In this document: in pieces, positions 8,381-17,694 of the stretch
Numbering within the stretch: the first letter of the stretch is position 1
Layout: each line of letters starts with the position of its first letter
DNA from: Streptomyces lienomycini
GTDB taxonomy: Bacteria > Actinomycetota > Actinomycetes > Streptomycetales > Streptomycetaceae
Reading direction: 5' to 3'
Length of the DNA: 64,000 bases
Assembly (NCBI RefSeq): GCF_027947595.1
Contig: NZ_CP116257.1
Coordinates: forward strand, 5,084,001 to 5,148,000
The notes under the pieces: model-generated
Seen by the model: the letters and a program-made list of their open reading frames with translations, nothing else
Database searches by the model: none
What the model was told of the DNA's origin: nothing
Made by a program: the position numbers and the translations under genes

Positions 8381-10102
8381 TCAGAAGAGGAAGTACCGCT
8401 GCGCGAGCGGTAGTTCCGCGACGGGAGCGGGCTCGACGAGTTCGCCGTCGATGGTCACCGCGAAGGAGTCCGCGGCGACCTCCACGCGGGGCAGCGCGTC
8501 GTTCTGCCGCATGTCGGCCTTGGTCCGGCCACGTGTCGACCGGATGGGCACGAACGCCCGCCCGAGCCCGAGCCGTTGCGCCAGCCCGTCCTCGACGGCC
8601 TGCTCGGAGACGAAGTTGACCGAGTTGGTGGCGGGAGCGGTTCCGAGCGCCCCGTACATCGGGCGCGGCAGCACCGGTTGCGGGGTGGGGATGGAGGCGT
8701 TGGCATCCCCCGTCTGCGCATACGCGATCTGGCCGCCCTTGATGACGAGCTGCGGCTTCACGCCGAAGAAGCGGGGGTCCCAGAGCACCAGGTCGGCGAG
8801 CTTGCCGGTCTCGACGGAGCCGACCTCGTGCTCGATGCCCTGGGCGACGGCGGGGTTGATGGTGTACTTGGCGACATAGCGACGGGCCCGCAGGTTGTCG
8901 GCGCGGATGTCGCCGGGCAGGAGGCCGCGTCTGCGCTTCATGACATGCGCGGTCTGCCAGGTCCGCAGGACCACCTCGCCGATGCGGCCCATGGCCTGGG
9001 CGTCCGACGACATGATGGAGATCGCCCCCATGTCGTGCAGGATGTCCTCGGCCGCGATGGTGCTGGGCCGGATCCGGGACTCGGCGAAGGCCAGGTCCTC
9101 GGGGACGGCGGGGTTCAGGTGGTGGCAGACCATCAGCATGTCGAGGTGTTCCTCGACGGTGTTGACGGTGTGCGGCCGGGTCGGGTTGGTGGACGCCGGC
9201 AGCATGTTGGGCAGCGATACCGCCGTGATCATGTCAGGTGCGTGGCCGCCGCCGGCGCCCTCCACGTGGAAGGCGTGCAGGGTGCGGCCCGCGACCGCGT
9301 CGAAGGTGTCGCCGACGAAGCCCGCCTCGTTCAGGGTGTCCGAGTGGACGGCGAGCTGGACGCCGGACTCCTCGCACACGTCCAGGCAGGCGGAGATGAC
9401 GGCAGGGGTCGCTCCCCAGTCCTCGTGGATCTTGAAACCGAGGACGCCCGCGCGCAGTTGGTCGCGCATGGACTCCTTCGACATGGTGCTGCCCTTGCCG
9501 AGGAAGCCGATGTTGACGGGGCTCGACTCCAGGGCGGCGAACATCCACGCGAGGTGCCAGGCGCCGGGCGTGACGGTCGTCGCCTTGCTGCCCTCGGCCG
9601 GGCCCGTGCCGCCGCCGATGAGGGTGGTGATGCCGGACGCCAGGGCCTCGTCGACGGCGTTCGGCGCGATGAAGTGGACGTGGGTGTCGATGCCGCCCGC
9701 GGTGACGATCTTGCCGTTGCCCGCGATGACCTCGGTCTCGGGGCCGATGACCAGGTCGGGGTGGACGCCGTCCATGGTGTCCGGGTTGCCGGACTTGCCG
9801 ATGCCGGTGATACGGCCGTCGCGGATGCCGATGTCGGCCTTGACGATCCCCCAGTGGTCGATGATCAGGGCACCGGTGATCACGGTGTCGGGGGCGCCTT
9901 CGGCGCGCGTGGTGCGCGCCTGGCCCATGGACTCGCGCAGCACCTTGCCGCCGCCGAAGACGGCTTCGTCCCCCGAGCGGCCGGGGCCGCCCGAGCGGTC
10001 CTCCTCGATCTCGACGAAGAGGTCGGTGTCGGCGAGGCGTATCCGGTCGCCGGTGGTCGGGCCGAACAGGTCGGCGTAGGCGGGGCGGGACAGCTCAGGC
10101 AT
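8381..10102 (-). CDS. ureC: Urease subunit alpha (catalytic)
   Basis: 573 residues, full length. Nickel ligands HVHF (His141, His143), the carbamylated lysine in GFKIHEDWG (Lys224), His252 in AVHSD, His278 in LHAFHVEG, and the mobile flap MVCHHLNP (Cys325, His326) are all present, so the active site is intact. It hydrolyses urea to ammonia and carbamate. It overlaps ureB by 8 bp and is followed by ureF after 8 bp, consistent with one operon ureA-B-C-F-G-D. Activity in vivo depends on the accessory genes, of which ureD looks broken here. Confidence 0.98.
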   Translation of the reverse strand: MPELSRPAYADLFGPTTGDRIRLADTDLFVEIEEDRSGGPGRSGDEAVFGGGKVLRESMGQARTTRAEGAPDTVITGALIIDHWGIVKADIGIRDGRITGIGKSGNPDTMDGVHPDLVIGPETEVIAGNGKIVTAGGIDTHVHFIAPNAVDEALASGITTLIGGGTGPAEGSKATTVTPGAWHLAWMFAALESSPVNIGFLGKGSTMSKESMRDQLRAGVLGFKIHEDWGATPAVISACLDVCEESGVQLAVHSDTLNEAGFVGDTFDAVAGRTLHAFHVEGAGGGHAPDMITAVSLPNMLPASTNPTRPHTVNTVEEHLDMLMVCHHLNPAVPEDLAFAESRIRPSTIAAEDILHDMGAISIMSSDAQAMGRIGEVVLRTWQTAHVMKRRRGLLPGDIRADNLRARRYVAKYTINPAVAQGIEHEVGSVETGKLADLVLWDPRFFGVKPQLVIKGGQIAYAQTGDANASIPTPQPVLPRPMYGALGTAPATNSVNFVSEQAVEDGLAQRLGLGRAFVPIRSTRGRTKADMRQNDALPRVEVAADSFAVTIDGELVEPAPVAELPLAQRYFLF

Positions 10103-10406
10103 CGAGGGAACCTCCGGTCGCGCCGCGCAGACCCGTCACGACGCGGGCACCCGCCAGGGGGACCAGCGGCACGTCGACGGGTATGCCGGGCTCGAACCGG
10201 ACGGCGGTGCCGGCGGCGATGTGCAGCCGCCTGCCGTGCGCCGCGGCGCGGTCGAACTCGAGGCCGGGGTTGGCCTCGGCGAAGTGGTAGTGGGAGCCGA
10301 CCTGGACGGGCCGGTCGGCGGTGTTGAGCACGGTCACGCGGGTGACTTCGCGTCCTTCGTTGAAGGCGACCGGCTCGTCGGCGAACAGGATCTCTCCGGG
10401 AATCAC
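10095..10406 (-). CDS. ureB: Urease subunit beta
   Basis: 103 residues with the typical start [20 protein letters not shown] and the core block [22 protein letters not shown], near identical to the family consensus. It is non-catalytic and packs between alpha and gamma subunits. The first gene after ureA (14 bp gap); its 3' end overlaps ureC. Confidence 0.97.
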   Translation of the reverse strand: MIPGEILFADEPVAFNEGREVTRVTVLNTADRPVQVGSHYHFAEANPGLEFDRAAAHGRRLHIAAGTAVRFEPGIPVDVPLVPLAGARVVTGLRGATGGSLDA

Positions 10407-10420
10407 GACTGCGGCTCCCG

Positions 10421-10723
<303 letters not shown>

Positions 10724-10965
10724 TTACCACCTCACAGGGCGTCACGCCAGGACCGGCCGGTCCGGCTGCCGCGGCCACCGCGGCGGCTCTAGGTTTAACA
10801 CACGGGAACAGACCGGAATTCACCTACCGGTACGTGAAAACCCGCAGGTGGATCGGGGTGCAGAGTAGGGCTAGAGTGTGACGGCCACGTCACCCGGTTT
10901 TGACCGATTGATTACCGATGCCGACGGTGACTTCCCGCATGCCCGCTCCAGGGCCGATGCCCGCC

Positions 10966-11247
10966 CTAGGACGGATTCGGTCCCCGGTGCTCGGCGGCGA
11001 TGCCGAAGCGATGCTGCTCACGGGGCGTCGCGGCGGCCGTGTCCCGGACCGCGGCGACCGAGGTGACCGCCTGCCCGGCGGAGGACTCCTGGGCCTCCTC
11101 CAGCCGCTCCAGGTCGGCGGCGGAGACGAGGGCGACGAGAGGCTTGCCGTGGCGCGTCACCACGACGCGTTCACCGCCGTACACCACCCGGTTGATCAGG
11201 TCGGCGAGCTCAGCCCTGGCTTGCGTCACCGGAATCTCGTAGGCCAT
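10966..11247 (-). CDS. Phd/YefM-family antitoxin (no toxin gene beside it)
   Basis: 93 residues. The N-terminal part (EIPVTQARAELADLINRVVYGGERVVVTRHGKPLVALV) is the DNA-binding Phd/YefM fold, and the rest is a helical, toxin-neutralising tail rich in Ala, Glu and Arg. Typical partners (RelE/Doc) of about 80-130 residues would be immediately downstream or upstream. Downstream is the urease promoter region, upstream the divergent ClpP gene, and neither contains one. It may be an orphan that acts in trans or only as a regulator. Confidence 0.8.
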   Translation of the reverse strand: MAYEIPVTQARAELADLINRVVYGGERVVVTRHGKPLVALVSAADLERLEEAQESSAGQAVTSVAAVRDTAAATPREQHRFGIAAEHRGPNPS

Positions 11248-11357
11248 GACCCCAGCTTACGTTTCGCCCGAATCCACTCCCGAGAAACGTACGTCCTGTA
11301 CATTTCTTACGGAGACAGCGCAGCCGAAGACGGTTCCGCCACGAGGAGGGGTTCGCC

Positions 11358-11993
11358 ATGACCCGACCGTCCGCCCGCCATGTCCTGCCCGAGTTCACCG
11401 AACGCACGAGCGCGGGGACCCGGACGACGGACCCGTACTCCAAGCTGCTCCAGGAGCGGATCGTCCTCCTCGGGACCCCCCTCGACGAGGCCTCCGCGAA
11501 CGACGTGATGGCGCAGCTCATGTACCTGGAGCACCAGGCACCGGACCGCGACGTCGAGCTGTACGTCAACTCGCCCGGCGGCTCCTTCACCGCCATGACG
11601 GCGGTCTACGACACGATGCGCTACGTCACCTGCGACGTGGCGACGACGTGTCTCGGGCAGGCCGGGCCGTCCGCCGCGCTGCTGCTGGCGGCGGGCGCCC
11701 CGGGCAAGCGCTCCGTACTGCCGGGCGCCCGGGTGGTGCTCCGCCAGCCGGCGCTCACCGACCCGGTGCGGGGGCAGGCCAGCGACCTGGCCCTCCGGGC
11801 CGGCGAACTGGTCCGCGTCCGCGCCCGCATGGAGGAGATCCTCCTGCGGCACACCGGCCGCACTCCCGAGCAGGTCGGCGCGGACCTGGAGCGCGAGACG
11901 GTTCTCGACGCCCGACAGGCCCTGGAGTACGGCCTGGTGGACCGGATCGTGTCGGCCCGCGGGACCCGCCCCGCTGCGTCCGGCGGGCGGTGA
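11358..11993 (+). CDS. ClpP-like protease subunit with a degenerate catalytic triad
   Basis: 211 residues, ATG with GAGGAGG upstream. The whole ClpP fold is recognisable: [55 protein letters not shown] and [11 protein letters not shown]. Aligned with active ClpPs, all three catalytic positions have changed: Ser of GQAASM is Pro104 (GQAGPS), His of MIHQP is Arg129 (VLRQP), and Asp of ERD is Glu180 (ERE). Ser105 is next to the nucleophile position but out of register. The glycine-rich head loop and handle remain, so it may join mixed ClpP rings as an inactive or regulatory subunit. Divergent from the antitoxin gene. Streptomyces normally carry several ClpP paralogues. Confidence 0.9.
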   Translation: MTRPSARHVLPEFTERTSAGTRTTDPYSKLLQERIVLLGTPLDEASANDVMAQLMYLEHQAPDRDVELYVNSPGGSFTAMTAVYDTMRYVTCDVATTCLGQAGPSAALLLAAGAPGKRSVLPGARVVLRQPALTDPVRGQASDLALRAGELVRVRARMEEILLRHTGRTPEQVGADLERETVLDARQALEYGLVDRIVSARGTRPAASGGR

Positions 11994-12000
11994 TCCGCCG

Positions 12001-12309
12001 ATGCTGCCACCGGAGCTGCCTCCGCTGCCCGCCCTGACCCGGGCCGAGGCCGAGCTGATCGACCGCTATCTGGACGTCGTCGACCTCGTCGGGCGCGTCA
12101 ATCCGGCCCGGGACGGCGACACCTACGGCGGGCTGCGGGCCGCCCAGGCACTGGTCGGCAAGGCGACCGCGCTGCGCGACGCGCTGGCGCTGATGCACCG
12201 CCGGGGTGAGACGGACGTGCACGCCGCCACCCTGGCCCGTGCGCTGCGGGTGCTGGACGGTGAGCGGCGGACGGCGCGGGTCGGTCTTCCGCCGCGCTCT
12301 GAAGGCTGA
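12001..12309 (+). CDS. Conserved hypothetical protein downstream of the ClpP paralogue
   Basis: 102 residues, starting 7 bp after the ClpP stop, so co-transcribed. No signal peptide and no membrane segment. The sequence is helical and charged (LTRAEAELIDRYLDVVDLVGRV, TALRDALALMHRRG). I do not recognise a family. Because it follows the catalytically degenerate ClpP so closely, a role with that protein is possible but there is no motif to support it. Confidence 0.65.
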   Translation: MLPPELPPLPALTRAEAELIDRYLDVVDLVGRVNPARDGDTYGGLRAAQALVGKATALRDALALMHRRGETDVHAATLARALRVLDGERRTARVGLPPRSEG

Positions 12310-12608
12310 GGATCGCGAGGCCGAAACGGACCAAACGGCTTACCCCCTTTCAGCGTAGGAACACCTCCGATTCCCGACGGGTCGAAGTTGCGGTGCCCGC
12401 GCGTCCGGGCGGCGGCGGGCAGCACTGCGCCGCTGGTCCCGGCGTCGCCACCACCCCCGAGGGTGACTCGAACACAGGGGTGCCCACCCGAACGGGCGAG
12501 TGACGGGTAACAACACAAAGGGCACGTTCCGTTGGGAATTCCCCGCAGGGCGGGACAAGATCCGTGACTGACGACAAGCCCCCGCCGCAGCGGCGGGGCG
12601 GTCCGGGC
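12310..12608. other. Non-coding leader region upstream of the riboswitch
   Basis: No convincing gene. Open frames here are GC-driven. This stretch must contain the promoter of the NlpC/P60 gene. Short AT-richer patches lie at 12335-12365 (AAACGGCTTACCCCCTTT) and 12505-12560 (GGGTAACAACACAAAGGGC). A perfect hairpin cccccgccgcagcggcgggg (about 12580-12600) sits just before the riboswitch. Confidence 0.5.
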
Positions 12609-12812
12609 GGACGCCGAATCCTGCCGCCGCCCGGACGACCGGTCGCGAGGGAAGTGGATCGGCAGGAGTGGAGGACCCGAGCACGACGGGTCGCCGCGAC
12701 GGCCGCCTCCGCGGGAGGCGCCGGATCGAGCGGCCCTTGGGGTGAAGCCGCACTCGTGCGGCCGGGCAACTTCGCCAGCCCGAATCCGACAGGTCATCCT
12801 TCACAGGCGGCT
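12609..12812 (+). ncRNA. Cyclic di-AMP riboswitch (ydaO-yuaA type)
   Basis: The order of conserved blocks matches the actinobacterial ydaO class: CGCCGAATCCTGCCG at the 5' side, GGCAGGAGTGGAGGACCC, then CTTGGGGTGAAGCCGC, GGGCAACTTCGCCAGCCCGAATCC, and the 3' end GACAGGTCATCCTTCACAGG. It ends 15 nt before the ATG of the NlpC/P60 gene. Class knowledge: c-di-AMP binding turns expression of cell-wall hydrolases and osmolyte systems down. The location in front of a secreted NlpC/P60 hydrolase is the classic Streptomyces arrangement. Confidence 0.92.
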
Positions 12813-12827
12813 GACGAAGGGTTGCGC

Positions 12828-13301
12828 ATGTCCGCGCTCAATCGTGTCCCGTCCCTGATGGCTCGTGCCGGTACGGCCTCGGCCCTCACCCTCGCCGCCG
12901 TGAGCGGCTCCGTCGTGGTCCCCGGTGTCGCCTCGGAGGCGGCCGCCGCGAGCCATGCGACGAAAGCCCTCAGGATCGCGGCCTCCAAGAAGGGCTCCCC
13001 GTACCGATGGGGCGCCACCGGACCTCACCGTTTCGACTGCTCCGGCCTGACGTTGTACTCGTTCAAGAAGGCCGGCAAGAAGCTGCCCCGCACCGCGGCC
13101 CAGCAGTACAACAGGACGAGTCGCGTCTCCGGCAGGAACCGCAAGGCCGGCGACCTCGTCTTCTTCCACTCCGGCAGCAGCGTCTACCACGTCGGCATCT
13201 ACGCCGGGAAGGGCAGGATCTGGCACGCGCCGAAGACCGGGGCCGTGGTGCGCCTGGAGAAGATCTGGACGTCGAGCGTCTGGTACGGCCGGGTCAAGTA
13301 G
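12828..13301 (+). CDS. Secreted NlpC/P60 cell-wall endopeptidase
   Basis: 157 residues from ATG at 12828 (AAGG upstream). A longer frame from 12564 would translate the riboswitch and is rejected. Signal peptide: SALNRVPSLMARAG, hydrophobic core, cleavage near ASEAAAAS. Catalytic residues of NlpC/P60: Cys in FDCSGL, His in VYHVGIYAG and the polar third residue in IWHAPKTG. Only the catalytic domain is present, with no LysM or SH3 anchor. Family members cut D-Glu to meso-DAP (or LL-DAP) bonds in stem peptides. Controlled by the c-di-AMP riboswitch; the 3' end overlaps the convergent HATPase gene by 8 bp. Confidence 0.93.
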   Translation: MSALNRVPSLMARAGTASALTLAAVSGSVVVPGVASEAAAASHATKALRIAASKKGSPYRWGATGPHRFDCSGLTLYSFKKAGKKLPRTAAQQYNRTSRVSGRNRKAGDLVFFHSGSSVYHVGIYAGKGRIWHAPKTGAVVRLEKIWTSSVWYGRVK

Positions 13302-13818
13302 CCCGCCCGAGGGGGCGACGGCGTTCTGCCCCGCCGTCGCCCCCTCGGGTGCCTCGCGCCACGGCCGCCGCGGCCGGCTCGGGGGCGGCCGGCCGGCTCG
13401 GGACGGTCCAGGGCAGCTCGATGGAGACCGTCTTGCCGCCCTCACGGGTGGGCCGGACTCTCAGCTTGCCGCCGCATTCCGCGGTCAGCCAGCGGATGAT
13501 CACCATGCCCCGTCCGTTGTCCTGCTGGACGGCGGCGGGAAGGCGCTTGGGGAAGCGCGGATGGCTGTCGGTGACACCGACGCGCAGCCGCTCGTCCCGG
13601 TCGAGGACGAGGTCCACCGTGAAGGTGGGCGACTGCCCGAACGTGTGCTGGACCGCGTTGGTCGCCAGTTCGGAGACGATGAGGCGGACGGTCTCGGACA
13701 GGTCGGCATCGGCCGGCAGACCCCACTCCGCGAGTGTGCCGACCGCATAGGTACGCGCTGGGGCCACCGAGGCGGGATCGCTCGGCAGAGTGACGGATGC
13801 TTCCAGATGGTCTGCCAT
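13294..13818 (-). CDS. ATP-binding protein, anti-sigma-factor (RsbW/SpoIIAB-like) HATPase
   Basis: 174 residues. Bergerat-fold signatures: N-box SELATNAVQHT (about 50-60), G1-like DSHPRFP region, and DNGRGMVIIRWL (about 100-111). This family in Streptomyces comprises single-domain histidine-kinase-like ATPases, some acting as anti-sigma factors. It is divergent from the XRE/DUF5753 gene with 213 bp between, the standard trio arrangement HATPase - XRE - DUF397. The C-terminal tail of about 25 residues is low-complexity and is explained by the embedded terminator. Confidence 0.88.
   Translation of the reverse strand: MADHLEASVTLPSDPASVAPARTYAVGTLAEWGLPADADLSETVRLIVSELATNAVQHTFGQSPTFTVDLVLDRDERLRVGVTDSHPRFPKRLPAAVQQDNGRGMVIIRWLTAECGGKLRVRPTREGGKTVSIELPWTVPSRPAAPEPAAAAVARGTRGGDGGAERRRPLGRAT
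13306..13349. terminator. 18-bp stem terminator inside the end of the HATPase gene
   Basis: 13306-13323 pairs perfectly with 13332-13349, loop 13324-13331. It begins 5 bp after the NlpC/P60 stop and lies within the last 19 codons of the convergent HATPase gene, so those codons (the GGDGGAERRRPLGRAT tail) must encode the hairpin as well. Confidence 0.8.
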
Positions 13819-14031
13819 GGCGACGTCGTCCCTTTCTCACGGGACCGCGACCCGACACGGAGCAGACGGTTCGAGTACGGTCCCGGACTGGTGCTTCGCC
13901 GCCAGACTGCCATCACCGGCCGGTGAAGGACGGCGATCCACCAAGATATGCATATATCTGTCGCTCGAAGCGGTGAACTCTGCGACGGCAGAGCGTATGT
14001 GGGCGACTCACAGGGAGTAGGGGGTTGGCCC

Positions 14032-14892
14032 ATGCAGCACGGTCCCGTGGTGCGCCGCCGGAAGCTGGGCGCGGAGCTGCGCGCCCAGCGCACGGCGGCG
14101 GGCATCACCAGCGGCGAGGCGGCCCGGCTCGTGGGCTGGCACCAGTCGAAGGTCAGCCGGATCGAGACCGGGACGAGCGGGGCGAAACCGGCCGACGTGC
14201 GGTTACTCCTGGACGCCTACGGCGTGCACGACGAGCAGCTGCGCGGGCTGCTGGAGATGCTGGCCCGCTCCGACGGCGCGGGGGGCCGCAACCACTGGTG
14301 GCACGCCTACCGGGGCGTCCTGCCGCCGACCTACCGCGACTTCATCAGCCTGGAGTCGCAGGCGAGCGCGATGCGGACCCTGGAGACCACGGTGGTCCCC
14401 GGCCTGCTCCAGACGCCGGAGTACGCCCGGGCGGTGACCCGGGCCGCGGTGGACGGGATGCCAAAGGAGCGGCTGGACACGCTGGTCGAGGTGCGGCTGG
14501 CCAGGCAGGACGTGCTGCGGGGCGAGCCGCCGCTGAGGCTGAGCGCGGTCCTGGACGAGGCGGTGCTGCGCCGGGAGGTGGGCGGGCCGGGGGTGATGAC
14601 CCGTCAGCTGGAGAAGCTGGTCGGGGCCGCGCGCCTGCCCCATGTCCGGCTCCAGGTCCTGCCGTTTGCCGCCGGGGCGCACATCGGCGTCACCGGCCCT
14701 TTCGTAATTTTCTCATTTTCGAGCACTTCTGATCTGGACGTGGTTGTTCTCGACCACTTGACGAGTAGCTTGCACCTCGAACGGAAAGAAGACCTAGAGG
14801 CCTATACCGAGGCCTTCAACGCCCTTCTGATCCATGCCCTTTCGCCCGAGGACTCGTTGGACTTCATCGCCGCGACCGCGGCAGGCGTGTGA
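14032..14892 (+). CDS. XRE-family regulator with DUF5753 domain (WhiJ/AbaA-orf type)
   Basis: 286 residues from ATG at 14032, chosen for GGAGTAGGGGG upstream; a longer frame from 13948 adds an unconserved extension. HTH at about 7-60 ([32 protein letters not shown]), then DUF5753 with the signature [15 protein letters not shown]. Codon 58 is TTA (14203-14205), the rare Leu codon read by the bldA tRNA, so translation is probably tied to development. The last third (from about 14700) is visibly AT-richer than its neighbours. Family members pair with a DUF397 protein and act in sporulation or antibiotic control. RNA-level regulation is not visible. Confidence 0.9.
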   Translation: MQHGPVVRRRKLGAELRAQRTAAGITSGEAARLVGWHQSKVSRIETGTSGAKPADVRLLLDAYGVHDEQLRGLLEMLARSDGAGGRNHWWHAYRGVLPPTYRDFISLESQASAMRTLETTVVPGLLQTPEYARAVTRAAVDGMPKERLDTLVEVRLARQDVLRGEPPLRLSAVLDEAVLRREVGGPGVMTRQLEKLVGAARLPHVRLQVLPFAAGAHIGVTGPFVIFSFSSTSDLDVVVLDHLTSSLHLERKEDLEAYTEAFNALLIHALSPEDSLDFIAATAAGV

Positions 14893-14901
14893 GGAGGCAC
14901 C

Positions 14902-15144
14902 ATGTCAGGCTCCATGTCCCCACTCCGCAGGAACATCCCTGTCAGCACGGATCTGCCCGGTGTCCGGTGGCTGCGCAGCAGCTACAGCACCGGGGCGAAC
15001 AACTGCGTGGAGACGGCCCGTCCGTCGGCCGGCCACTGGGCCGGACTGCTCGCGGTGCGGGACTCGAAGAACCCGGCCGGACCCGCCCTGCTCTTCTCCC
15101 CCGGGAGCTGGACGACGTTCACCGCGGGCATCCACCGCGGCTGA
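14902..15144 (+). CDS. DUF397 protein, partner of the XRE regulator
   Basis: 80 residues, 9 bp after the XRE gene. The family signature is clear: [19 protein letters not shown], then [17 protein letters not shown] and a Trp/Phe end (SWTTFTAGI). DUF397 proteins are small and partner DUF5753 regulators; some affect aerial growth. The WRSSYS and VRDSK motifs are both intact. Confidence 0.92.
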   Translation: MSGSMSPLRRNIPVSTDLPGVRWLRSSYSTGANNCVETARPSAGHWAGLLAVRDSKNPAGPALLFSPGSWTTFTAGIHRG

Positions 15145-15186
15145 CCGCGCCGCCCGGCCGACGGAGCACGGCCGTGTCACGCCGAC

Positions 15187-16312
15187 TCATGGCCGCGTTT
15201 CACCGATCACCCGTACAGCGCGCTCGATCTGTTCCCCGGAGAGGTCCCCGCGAGCGGTCAGCCTGAGCCGTGAGACGCCGTCGGGCACGGAAGGAGGGCG
15301 AAAGCAGCCCACGGACAGACCGGCCGCACGGCAGTCGGCCGCCCAGCGCACGGCCCCCTCCGGGGAGGGCGCCCGCACCGAGACCACAGCGGCGTCCGGA
15401 CGCACCGCGTCCAGACCCGCGGCGGTCAGCCGCCCGTGCAGTTCGACGGCGACGGCACGGGCCCGCGCCGCGCGCTCCGGCTCGCGGCGCAGCAGGGTCA
15501 GCGCCGCCAGGGCCGCCCCCGCCGCGGCGGGGGCCAGGCCGGTGTCGAAGATGAACGTGCGGGCCGCGTTGACCAGGTGGTCGATCACCCGCGCGGGGCC
15601 GAGCACGGCGCCGCCCTGGGCGCCGAGCGACTTGGACAGCGTGACGGTCGCGACGACGTCGTCGCGGCCCGCGAGTCCCGCCCCCGCGGGCGCCCCGGCC
15701 GCCGTCGCCGAGGACGCCGAGGCCGTGGGCGTCGTCGACGACCAGTCCGGCGCCGTGCTCCCGGCACGCCTCGGCGAGTCCGGTCAGGGGCGCGGCGTCG
15801 CCGTCGACCGAGAAGACCGTGTCGGAGACGGCCACGGCGGGCCCGTCGTGCCCCGCCAGCGCCTTGCGCACGGCGTCCGGGTCGGCGTGCCCCACCACCT
15901 GGGTGGTGCCCCGGGCGAGGCGGCAGCCGTCGATCAGCGAGGCGTGGTTGCCCGCGTCGGAGACGACGAGGCTGCCGTGGGGGGCCAGCGCGGTGACCGC
16001 GGCGAGGTTGGCCGTGTAGCCGGAGGAGAGGACGAGCGCGGCCTCGAACCCGCAGAAATCGGCCAGTTCGCGTTCCAGGTCGGTGTGCAGCGCGGTCGTG
16101 CCGGTGACCAGCCGCGAGCCGGTCGCACCCCCGCCCCAGGTCCGCGCGGCCCGGACCGCCCCCTCGACGACCTCCGGGTGCCGGGCCAGACCGAGGTAGT
16201 CGTTGCTCGCCAGGTCCAGCAGCGGCGACGCGGCGTCACGGGGGCGCAGCACCCGTACGAGTCCGGCCCGGTGGCGTGCCCGGTCCTGCTCGTCGATCCA
16301 GCCGAACGCCAT
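15187..16312 (-). pseudogene. bioF: 8-amino-7-oxononanoate synthase BioF, one apparent frameshift
   Basis: ATG at 16312. The first 210 or so codons are typical [42 protein letters not shown]. The frame then changes near 15685-15700 (run GGCCGGGGCGCCCGCGG). From there the family sequence continues in another frame: [10 protein letters not shown], the PLP-lysine block TVTLSKSLG, and on to the stop at 15187. Total length 1126 nt is one base over, or two under, whole codons. Two missing bases would restore the normal loop length. BioF condenses pimeloyl thioester with L-alanine in biotin synthesis. Without repair the PLP lysine would be lost. Divergent from bioB across 150 bp. Confidence 0.85.
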
Positions 16313-16377
16313 GGGGCGGTCCTCCGGTGTTTTGTAGGCAGTGGACAGACATTAGCGGTACGGCCACCCCCGCGAGG

Positions 16378-16395
16378 TGTGGCAATACCCACACG
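16378..16395. promoter_or_regulatory. Inverted repeat in the bioF-bioB divergent promoter region
   Basis: GTGTGG-CAATAC-CCACAC is a perfect 6+6 bp dyad located 66 bp from the bioF start and 68 bp from the bioB start, almost exactly in the middle. The position fits an operator for a biotin regulator acting on both units. It does not match a published box that I can quote with certainty. Confidence 0.4.
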
Positions 16396-16462
16396 TCGAT
16401 CTGTCAGTGTTGTGCAAAGTCTCCTTGGCCGCGGGCGGCCCCTTACGACAGGATCGGCTCTC

Positions 16463-17694
16463 ATGGACCTGCTGAACACGCTGGTGGACAAGGGGCTTCG
16501 GCGCGAGACGCCGACCCGCGGCGAGGCGCTCGCCGTCCTCGCGACTTCCGACGACGACCTGTTGGACGTGGTGGCCGCGGCCGGCCGGGTGCGCCGTCAC
16601 TGGTTCGGGCGACGGGTGAAGCTCAACTACCTCGTCAACCTCAAGTCGGGCCTGTGTCCCGAGGACTGCTCCTACTGCTCGCAGCGGCTGGGCTCGAAGG
16701 CCGAGATCCTCAAGTACACCTGGCTCAAGCCCGACCAGGCGTCCGGCGCGGCCGCGGCGGGCGTGGCCGGGGGCGCCAAGCGGGTGTGCCTGGTGGCCAG
16801 CGGACGCGGTCCGACCGACCGGGACGTGGACCGGGTCTCGGACACCATCAGGGCCATCAAGGAGCAGAACGGGTCCGTCGAGGTGTGCGCCTGCCTGGGC
16901 CTGCTCTCCGACGGCCAGGCGGAGCGGCTGCGCGAGGCCGGTGCCGACGCCTACAACCACAACCTCAACACCTCCGAGTCGACGTACGGCGACATCACGA
17001 CCACGCACACCTACGCCGACCGTGTGGACACGGTGAACAAGGCCCACGCCGCCGGCCTCTCCGCCTGCTCGGGCCTCATCGCGGGCATGGGCGAGAGCGA
17101 CGAGGACCTGGTCGACGTGGTCTTCTCGCTGCGCGAGCTGGACCCGGACTCGGTGCCGGTCAACTTCCTGATCCCGATGGAGGGCACGCCGCTGGCCAAG
17201 GAGTGGCACCTCACCCCGCAGCGGTGCCTGCGCATCCTGGCGATGACGCGGTTCGTCTGCCCGGACGTCGAGGTGCGCATCGCCGGCGGGCGCGAGGTCC
17301 ATCTGCGCACGATGCAGCCACTCGCCCTGCACCTGGCCAACTCGATCTTCCTCGGCGACTACCTCACCAGCGAGGGCCAGGCGGGCCACGCGGACCTGGA
17401 GATGATCGCGGACGCCGGCTTCGAGGTGGAGGGCGCCGACGAGACCACCCTGCCGGAGCACCGCGGAGCCACCCGGAGCGGCTGCGGCTCGCACGAGGGC
17501 GGTGGCTGCGGCTCGCACGCGGGCGGTGGCTGCGGCTCGGACGCGGGCGCCGAGGGCGACACGGGCTGCGGGTCGCACGCCGGGGGCGGGGTGTGCGCCC
17601 CGCGCCCGCGGCGCGCACCACCGACGAGCCCCGTACGGACCTGGTGGCGGTGCGCCGCCGCGGCGCCGGTACGGACCTCGCGCCCAATGCCTGA
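16463..17694 (+). pseudogene. bioB: Biotin synthase BioB, C-terminal tail frameshifted (catalytic part intact)
   Basis: ATG at 16463. The radical-SAM cluster CPEDCSYC (Cys65, 69, 72) and the [2Fe-2S] ligands in VCLVASG, CACLG and [12 protein letters not shown] are all present, and about 380 codons are open. The tail is a Cys/His/Gly repeat ([34 protein letters not shown]). At 17598-17602 a base seems missing from a C run: the normal Streptomyces end ([18 protein letters not shown]) is in another frame, stopping at 17694. In the given sequence the first frame has no stop and runs into bioA, so an 836-residue BioB-BioA fusion is encoded. BioB inserts sulphur into dethiobiotin. Confidence 0.85.

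Noticed and set aside
10860..10925. GlnR box upstream of ureA
   Set aside because: Matches to GTnAC-n6-GnAAC are only partial; no confident site.
12564..13301. 245-residue NlpC/P60 protein with start at 12564
   Set aside because: The first 88 codons are the c-di-AMP riboswitch; the signal peptide starts at 12828.
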